Shown: piece after piece, positions 58,245-64,000 of the stretch
Numbering within the stretch: the stretch's first letter is position 1
Layout of the letters: every line of letters starts with the position of its first letter
Made by a program: the position numbers and the translations under genes
NCBI GenBank assembly: GCA_018806985.1
Contig: JADANN010000336.1
Coordinates: 1,550,001 to 1,614,000 of the forward strand
Length of the DNA: 64,000 nt
DNA from: Angiostrongylus vasorum
Taxonomy: Eukaryota; Nematoda; Chromadorea; Rhabditida; Metastrongylidae
Reading direction: 5' to 3'
The notes under the pieces: model-generated
Seen by the model: the letters and a program-made list of their open reading frames with translations, nothing else
Told to the model about the DNA's origin: nothing
Databases searched by the model: none

Positions 58245-59230
58245 AGGTCACCGTTGCCTTATGTACAGCGTTTGTAGTTCCGTACTACCATAACGTTTAG
58301 TGTATTGATGTTTCATCCTTAAGGATTACTGACCGTTGCTTGAATCTACCACTTAAGCCACCTCTGTTGTTTAGCATAGTGGGACACTAATACGGAGAGT
58401 CATAGTCTTTCGTTTCCTACTTTAAGTTTTTTCTTCGATCTAACGTTGTCACTTCGCTAGTTTTGCTTTACTGCTATAGAATCTGTTGTTCGTTCTACCA
58501 CTTTTTTTTGTCATCTCTTGGTTTCTAGTCATCTTGCAAGTAAGTACAATGTTGTATTCATTTTAATTACTCCGTAGGATCTCCTATTGGAATAAAACTG
58601 AAATTAGTTTTGTCAATGAATCGTACACTGAGTCTTTAAATGGTTTACAAGAAGGTTCAGCTGCCAGCCAAAGTATTTGTAGCCTTTAATGATCGATAAT
58701 GATAGACTGAACTTGTTCAGATCAAGATTTGTGGCTTTTAATATATTTGAAGGGCCCTTATGTCGCAGTGATCGGAGGCGCCCTGCGATACACATGGGGT
58801 CGATTCTGCGCTCCAGGCTCACCAAGCCTTCCATCCCTCCGGAGTCGCCAAACTGGTGCCAGACTTGTCTGGGGGATAGTAGCACTGGCTCGATACACCG
58901 GCAGGCCACTGCGAGTCATTGTAAAGGCCAGATATGCATCCAATTACCTCCAAACCATGTTTGATGAAGTTGAATGCATGCGCATCCCTCCTGGAGTGAT
59001 CAACACCGAGAGCTTTATCCTTGTTTTGTTCTGTTAGGAGATCATAGTTTTAATGAAGGTACTTCAAAAGAATGCAGGATTTGCATAGGATTTTTCGTTC
59101 ATATGTTTTCATTATTTTGGTGGACCTTAAATAACGGACTTTATGATCTTAAGAATCAGGATATACTAAATACCTCATTAATTCCATCGATCGGCATACA
59201 GTATTGTAGTTAAGGAAGGATTATGGTCGG
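58245..59230. other. tmie/oxi-1 intergenic region
   Basis: About 990 bases between the tmie stop and the oxi-1 ATG, of which 270 are a SINE copy. The remainder (58245-58750) is T-rich and would include the tmie 3' UTR. No clear AATAAA site is assigned. Same-strand spacing of 1 kb is too wide for a typical nematode operon. Confidence 0.4.
58755..59025 (+). repeat. SINE S1 copy upstream of oxi-1
   Basis: Full-length, ending about 200 bases before the oxi-1 ATG, so it lies in the probable promoter region. Confidence 0.82.
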
Positions 59231-59232
59231 AC

Positions 59233-60475
59233 ATGGACGAACGTAGTCAATTTCTTGCCGATGCTGCAGCGCAAAGAAAGGGACGTGAAGTGACTCGGCT
59301 TCAAGCTGATGTTGCAATCAAATTGCAGGCACTAGGTAGGGGTTACCTAGCCAGACAGAAATTCGTCACTACTGTTCGATCAACGATATCGGAAAAGCTC
59401 TCTACTTTCGTTGACCTCGAGAAATCAGGAAAAGTTTTGCTCTCGAACGATGAGATTCTAAAATGGGGTCGTCTTCTTCTGAAAGTGATGCGGCTCCCTG
59501 ATGACAATGAGATATTAGCGCTGCTGTGCCGGCATATAATATTATCACTGGATTCGTCAGTAAAGGAAACGAACTGGGCAACTATGTTCTTGAACAAATC
59601 AACTATAGCTACTGCAAGCCGGGTTACCTCGGAAATTATCTCAACAATTCCTCAATCTTTCATGTACATTTCGGGTAGTCGTGTCACGGAGGTGAAGACT
59701 TGGCAGACCTTTATCCATTTTCTGATTGTTTTGAGTTCTAGCAATGGCTGGTTTCTTGTTCGGAATGCTCCTCAGGTCCAGAAAGTGCTCAATGATCTAT
59801 GTAACAAGATCTGTCGCTCGTTAGGAGAGCAAGCGAATTTCTCACGTCTTGCGAATTCTTTGTTTCTTGCCTCAAATGAGCACAAGCCTCTAATAAGTGG
59901 ACAGGCACTAAACGCTCTATTTTCTCTATTATTCAAATCCGTCAAAAACGATGAAACTCTATTGTCACTTTTCACCAGCCACGTGCTCACCTGCCCTGCC
60001 ATCATCGTCCATTTGAATAAAGTGAATCTGGACAACTTTCTCAGTTCTGGACTATTTGATACGTGTCTCACATACTTGCGTTCTTCACCTGAATTGATAG
60101 AATGTATAGAACCGCAGAAGAGCATTAATCTCCTCGGCAACATCATTCATTTGGGCTACCTAGACGAGGAGACAGTAAAAAAACGAATTGTTGATTGGAC
60201 CTGGGTTATAGGACTAGTCATGGCACAATGTACAGAATTCGCAGTTCATCCAGGAGAGCAATCCAGTCATAATCATTGGCACCCAATTTTCGGTCACTAC
60301 AGGCTACCCATCGACCCTAAGACCGAAAGGTCGTTGCATAATGTTTTGCGACAGCTTCAGATGCTTTGGAGTTACCGTATAGTGTGCAGACTTTTTGACA
60401 AAGCTCTCGAAGGTGTTGATCAAAACAAACCAAACGGCCAGATGATGGTCAAGGATTTGGGAGCTACCTTCAATA
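59233..60475 (+). CDS. oxi-1: oxi-1 exon 1: IQ motif and helical region
   Basis: 414 codons plus one base in a single unbroken exon, long for a nematode. The start is ATG 59233; an ATG at 59223 lies in another frame. The IQ motif has Leu for Ile but keeps Gln, Gly-Arg-Gly and the final Arg. The end is placed at A|GTTGTT because that donor alone gives phase 1 for exon 2. It is a weak donor, so the last few residues (GATFNK) are uncertain. Confidence 0.86.
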
Positions 60476-63400
60476 GTTGTTTCTTCATTTTTATTTTCAT
60501 TTTCTATCTACTCTATCCATTTGGCTGAAGAATACACCTAAATCGCTGCAGTCGAACGATTTATATTCCGTCCGCTTTCCTACTTTTACCCCATTCTTTG
60601 GAAGTATTTTTAACAGAATCTGTTCTTTAAGTGATTACAATTTTTCTTCGCGTTTCAGCTTCGTGTTTAAATCTGAGTATCAGAATCAGCAAAATATGTA
60701 GTGTTTTGCAATCTTACCGCTTACAATTCAGAGCTCTGGAAGAAGCTGGGTGGTGGATCATCCTCTGAGCCTTTACATTCTGGAGAACTCGAGAAGGATA
60801 TCCCTCCAACGCTTGCAGCTATTGTTTGTCAGCTATATATGACAGCTTTATCAACAATGGGCAACATGAGGAACGAAATTATAGCGGGTGAATGATTCTT
60901 TTACTTCGCCTGGACTTATTTTTTTGTACTACCATAAATATAGGGGGGCGCGTATAGCGCAGTGGTTGGAGGAGCCCTGCAATACATATGGATCGACCCC
61001 CGCGACTATGGTCCATCAAGCCTCTCATCCTTCCGGAGTCGACAAATTGGTACCAGACTTTCCTGGCAGGGGTAGCAGCACTGGCTCGGTATATCGGTCG
61101 GACACCACTAGTCATTGTAAAGGCCAGATATGCATTCAATCACCTCCAAACGATGCTTAATGAACTCGGATGCATGACACATCCCTCAGGGAATTGATCA
61201 AAGCCGAGAGCTTCTTCCTGTTTTATTTCTTTATCATAAATATTCTCATGCATTGGTGAGCTTTTTCACACTTTCGGGAGAGTAAAAGTCGTTTGTTATT
61301 TAACTACCGATTCAAAATTCATTAAACTACATCCTTCAGTGGGAGCTTTTTAGGTCTTCTGATCATTCGTTCAAAAAATTTAAGGGATATGCCGTGAGGA
61401 TCGGATTCTTCGTCAACTGTGGTCGTATCTGGTACGATGGGGTAACCAAGCACGGTATGTGTCGTCTTCATCGTCCACACCTTCACCGTCGAATGCAGCA
61501 TTGGTATTAATGTCCTGCCCACAGAGCCTACACGCAGCACCACTTATGTTATTTGCTGACGCTGCTGCGATCGTTATATCAATCCTGGATGAGGAGGAGT
61601 TGTACGAACGCGCCATTCCATTTACACTTGAAGAGCTGGTGCATATTGCCAGGTTCTGTAACTATTTCTGTTTTCGTGCTGTATGGACCGGCTGCGTAGG
61701 TTAGTTAAGCGTTGTTTTGTAATTTTGAGAGTGCTTTTGGCTGGAGACTTTGCGTGTATAGAGTTTTTGGCGTAAATCACGGATTGACTTGTACGCCTTC
61801 ATTCTGTCTTAACATCTAATCAGTTATGTGAACTTTTTTAAAATAGTCACCATGTGGTCACTTTCTGTTGCAGTCACTTTTTATTTGTTGCATCTTCTTT
61901 TTTTTCATGGCAGGGCATCACCTGTATAACTTGTACTCCCATTGGTCGTCGAGTGACTCGAGCGGGCAACAGTAAATCTTCCATTTTTCCGTAACGCGTG
62001 CAAGAGTAGCCCAGTGGGTTCTGCTTGCTCTAGGAACTCGTTAAGCATCATGTCTTTCTTCTAGGCTTCTTGTGAAGAACTCTGACCATCGAGTCGGTGG
62101 TCTTCCTGCAGTGCGTTTGACATCCCGAGGAATCGAGTCACTAACGGCTGTTGTCCATCGGTTGCCGTTCATACGCATTACGTCTTTGTGATTTAAGCAG
62201 CTTAGAATGGCCCATAGATTTTAGCAGCCTCTCCGTACTCGTCCTGCGTAACGTTGCCGAATTGTGGGCCCATTCGGAGTCAGGGGATTGAGGCCCGTTT
62301 CTTCTACTGTGTTTAGCTTTTTGATACCCACGTATAGCTTGCTGAGCTCTGAACTTGGGGAGTGGGTATTCTCACGTTTAGCTTGTCAGACTCTGCCAGA
62401 GTAGACAAAAAGCTTATTTGTTGGAGGCGACTCTTAAGCGCCTCCCATGTACTTCTCTGTCACTTGATTGCAGGCTTTTGGGCGACTTGACTCGCAGAAT
62501 ACAATCCGCAATAACTAGAACGCACCCACACACGCATGCATGAATACGTCCTCGTATAGTGAAAAGTTATATGCCAAATCGGCGCAGCAGAAACAGGGAG
62601 TCCATCCCCTCCATCCCCTGGATCCACCTGCATCTCAGGGAAGCAAGGTCGCTTTTGGTCCGCGATTAACCCCCTATCCGCCACCTAGGGCGTGCCATGT
62701 AGCCTGGCGACCAGCCGGCTCGAGATCTCTCATATGAGGAAGATCCGTGGATGGCAGGGTGTGGTGTGAAATACAACCACAAGATGCTGAAATATTTGCA
62801 AAACTCCGGTCCGCAGCGGTTTGTGATGGGTTCGAACTCGCTAGTGCTAGCGTGTTCACTACAACACCATGCGTGCCCTTCGTTTCACCTTTCTTTCAGC
62901 CACTTTAACTTATTCTGTTTTGTGCTTTCTGTTGTGTTTTTCATGTGCTCACTTTATAGATGATCGATCTTCTGACCATGGATTGTTTGCAAGTATTCAC
63001 CAGCTTTGCATGGTTCTTCATGTCCGAGATAGCCGCAGGACCTTCGTCAATGATCCGAAGTTTTGGTTGGCTCCGTAAGTAGCACAGTTTTTTCATCTCT
63101 GTTTTTATATACTCTGTGACGTCTCTTTAATACTTCCATCTTATTCGTTAAATTGCCACCATAATTTGTATATCGAATGGTATTTGGGAATTTGTCATAG
63201 GTTAAGGAGTATTACTTCCAATTGTTTTACGGACACTCTCGGATTGTGCTTACGTGTGCAGGTGCGGTGTTCATCTAGAGTTTCTCCTTTTGTAGTCTTC
63301 CAAGCTGAGAATAAGTCAGACATTATTATTTGCAAGCCCAGCTATGGATATGAACCTGCGGCATGGTAGAGTCTGGTGAGCTTCTAGGTTTTGGCAGTCT

Positions 63401-64000
63401 TCTAGGCAGTCGCGGAAGACACTACGAGAAAGATAGTTCCCAATATTGACTTTCTATTGAAGAAAGATACTTGGATACATGGATGGCTCATCTTCACTGG
63501 TTGTGCGGGTTCCAGCATAATTTTTATTGTTTCGGAGTTTTGTTAGTCTAGCCATTGTGGTTCCCTGGAGTCCTGACCTCACCCAGGCTAAGGTCTGCCC
63601 CAAGTCGGCACCACCACAGGCAATCGCCACCCTTGTGGATCAGAAGAAGATTTGCCACCACGCGACCATCTTGATACCAGGACGGTGGTGGATCCTGGGA
63701 TTGGTTTACTCTTAGCTGGCTTGCTGGTGGAAACGCCGGACTCCTTCTCAGCTTAGGAGATCCTACTGGGGATGAATCCCCTCACTGTACATCGCAATCC
63801 GACACCCATGAACACCTTCCAGCCACGATGAGGCGGTAAACTGTTGGAAGGATAGAAGAAAGATATTCTTAGAAAGTTGTAATGCTCTTCGTAACCTCCT
63901 TATCAGGGTGTGCGATGACAATGAGGTCTAGTGTTATCCGATCGATCTATTTGATGGTTATTGACATCACAAATAATGTAGATGAAGTAGATTGGCAGTT
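59233..64000 (+). CDS. oxi-1: OXI-1/UBE3B HECT E3 ubiquitin ligase, N-terminal part (runs off the window)
   Basis: Visible exons: 59233-60475, 60732-60887, 61385-61454, about 61527-61699, 62960-63074 and from 63279. It begins MDERSQFLAD, followed by an IQ-type calmodulin-binding motif at residues about 28-44 (IKLQALGRGYLARQKF) and a long helical region. Later exons match the UBE3B order: QLYMTALSTM, then ILRQLWSYL, then LDEEELYERAIPFTLEEL, then LHVRDSRRTF, then SPFVVFQAEN. UBE3B/OXI-1 transfers ubiquitin through a C-terminal HECT domain with a catalytic Cys. That domain is not reached here. In C. elegans oxi-1 was described as oxidative-stress responsive. It lies 1 kb downstream of the tmie-like gene on the same strand. 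Confidence 0.88.
60732..60887 (+). CDS. oxi-1: oxi-1 exon 2
   Basis: Acceptor TTACAATTCAG, donor G|GTGAAT, phase 1 to phase 1. Codes LWKKLGGGSSSEPLHSG then IVCQLYMTALSTM, the segment that in UBE3B precedes the 'LPRLW' helix. A SINE copy lies in the following intron. Confidence 0.8.
60945..61212 (+). repeat. SINE S1 copy in oxi-1 intron 2
   Basis: Full-length. CATAAATA flanks both ends. Confidence 0.83.
61385..61454 (+). CDS. oxi-1: oxi-1 exon 3 (short)
   Basis: 70 bases. Acceptor AAAATTTAAG, donor CG|GTATGT, phase 1 to phase 2. Codes GICREDRILRQLWSYLVRW, equivalent to the GISRHD-LLxxLW segment of UBE3B. Confidence 0.72.
61527..61699 (+). CDS. oxi-1: oxi-1 exon 4
   Basis: Codes LHAAPLMLFADAAAIVISIL then DEEELYERAIPFTLEELVHI and FCFRAVW, matching the 'LD(D/E)xExYExxxPFTxxxL' block of UBE3B. 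The donor is G|GTTAGT (phase 1). The start is ambiguous: ACAGAG|C at 61527 joins the strong GTATGT donor of exon 3; ACAG|AGC at 61525 would need a different donor. Confidence 0.76.
61920..62260 (-). mobile_element. Non-LTR retrotransposon 3' end in oxi-1 intron 4
   Basis: On the - strand it reads VMRMNGNRWTTAVSDSIPRD, then VKRTAGRPPTRWSEFFTRSL and THWATLARVTEKWK, the well-known C-terminus of RTE/CR1-type nematode elements. Only the last 340 bases remain. Confidence 0.72.
62535..62757 (+). repeat. Two-copy dispersed repeat R4, copy 2
   Basis: Same blocks as 17600-17835 with an extra CTCCATCCC. It lies in oxi-1 intron 4. Confidence 0.7.
62757..62900 (-). repeat. S2 repeat copy in oxi-1 intron 4
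   Basis: AAGATGCTGAAATATTTGCA, then CGGTCCGCAG and the reversed tRNA-like head (GGTTCGAACTCGCTAGTGC). Confidence 0.6.
62960..63074 (+). CDS. oxi-1: oxi-1 exon 5
   Basis: Acceptor CACTTTATAG, donor CC|GTAAGT, phase 1 to phase 2. Codes GLFASIHQLCMVLHVRDSRRTF then NDPKFWLAP, a clear match to the SVHxxLMVLYxRDCRRxF...HWL block of UBE3B. Intron 4 contains a non-LTR retrotransposon 3' end and tRNA-like repeats. Confidence 0.82.
63279..63369 (+). CDS. oxi-1: oxi-1 exon 6 (3' boundary unresolved)
   Basis: Acceptor TGTTCATCTAG at phase 2, coding VSPFVVFQAENKSD, equivalent to PSVLFQELDRD in UBE3B. The frame then runs to TAG at 63367. The true donor may be AA|GTCAGA near 63315 or G|GTAGAG near 63365. 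The next exon is not seen before the window end. Confidence 0.55.
63476..63862 (+). repeat. Two-copy dispersed repeat R3, copy 2 (after oxi-1 exon 6)
   Basis: Same order of blocks as 57118-57505, at roughly 80% identity by eye. Same orientation. Confidence 0.75.

Noticed and set aside
1..64000. CRISPR arrays, bacterial operons, ribosome-binding sites
   Set aside because: Spliced genes, tRNA-derived SINEs and PLEs show that this is animal nuclear DNA; no regularly spaced short repeats were seen.

Overview
The window looks like nuclear DNA of a clade V (strongylid, hookworm-like) nematode. Introns are short and bounded by GT and (T)TTNAG in the compact parts, but introns and intergenic DNA are swollen with retroelement debris. 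The three recognisable genes, a TMIE homologue, a GH20 hexosaminidase and a UBE3B-type E3 ligase, correspond from memory to C. elegans neighbours (Y39A1C.1, hex-3 = Y39A1C.4, oxi-1 = Y39A1C.2). The assignment to a parasite lineage is inference.

Host genes. (1) A 12-exon + strand gene runs from 12262 to 58241. It joins in consistent phase into a 468-residue predicted type I membrane protein: signal peptide, 12-cysteine acidic ectodomain, charged coil, Ser/Thr-rich stalk, then a TMIE-type transmembrane/juxtamembrane segment and a basic tail. (2) Inside its seventh intron, on the same strand, lies a complete 11-exon GH20 gene (36174-41364) with an N-terminal signal-anchor and the catalytic Asp-Glu pair. 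(3) Downstream at 59233 begins the N-terminal half of an OXI-1/UBE3B ligase (IQ motif plus helical region); its HECT domain lies beyond the window. (4) On the - strand at the left, two exon-like ORFs (6601-6854 and 2087-2338) look like the 3' end of an unrecognised gene.

Mobile DNA fills most of the rest. There are five substantial Penelope-like element (PLE) copies with RT and GIY-YIG domains (about 230-1900, 2889-6513, 27280-30420, 46320-47530, 53240-54735), plus detached PLE termini. Each terminus carries a short conserved motif that fits the hammerhead ribozyme core. Degenerate RTE-like non-LTR relics lie at 49110-51430 (+), 42880-44600 (-) and 61920-62260 (-). About twenty copies of a roughly 280-bp tRNA-derived SINE are scattered on both strands, many with visible target-site duplications. 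A second tRNA-headed repeat family and several two-copy repeats are also present.

Layout: 0-7 kb PLEs and the - strand gene end; 7-12 kb SINEs and unassigned DNA; 12-36 kb tmie exons 1-7 in repeat-filled introns; 36-41.4 kb hexosaminidase; 42.4 kb tmie exon 8; 43-56 kb retroelement-filled intron; 56.6-58.2 kb tmie membrane and tail exons; 59.2-64 kb oxi-1. No tRNA, rRNA or CRISPR was found.
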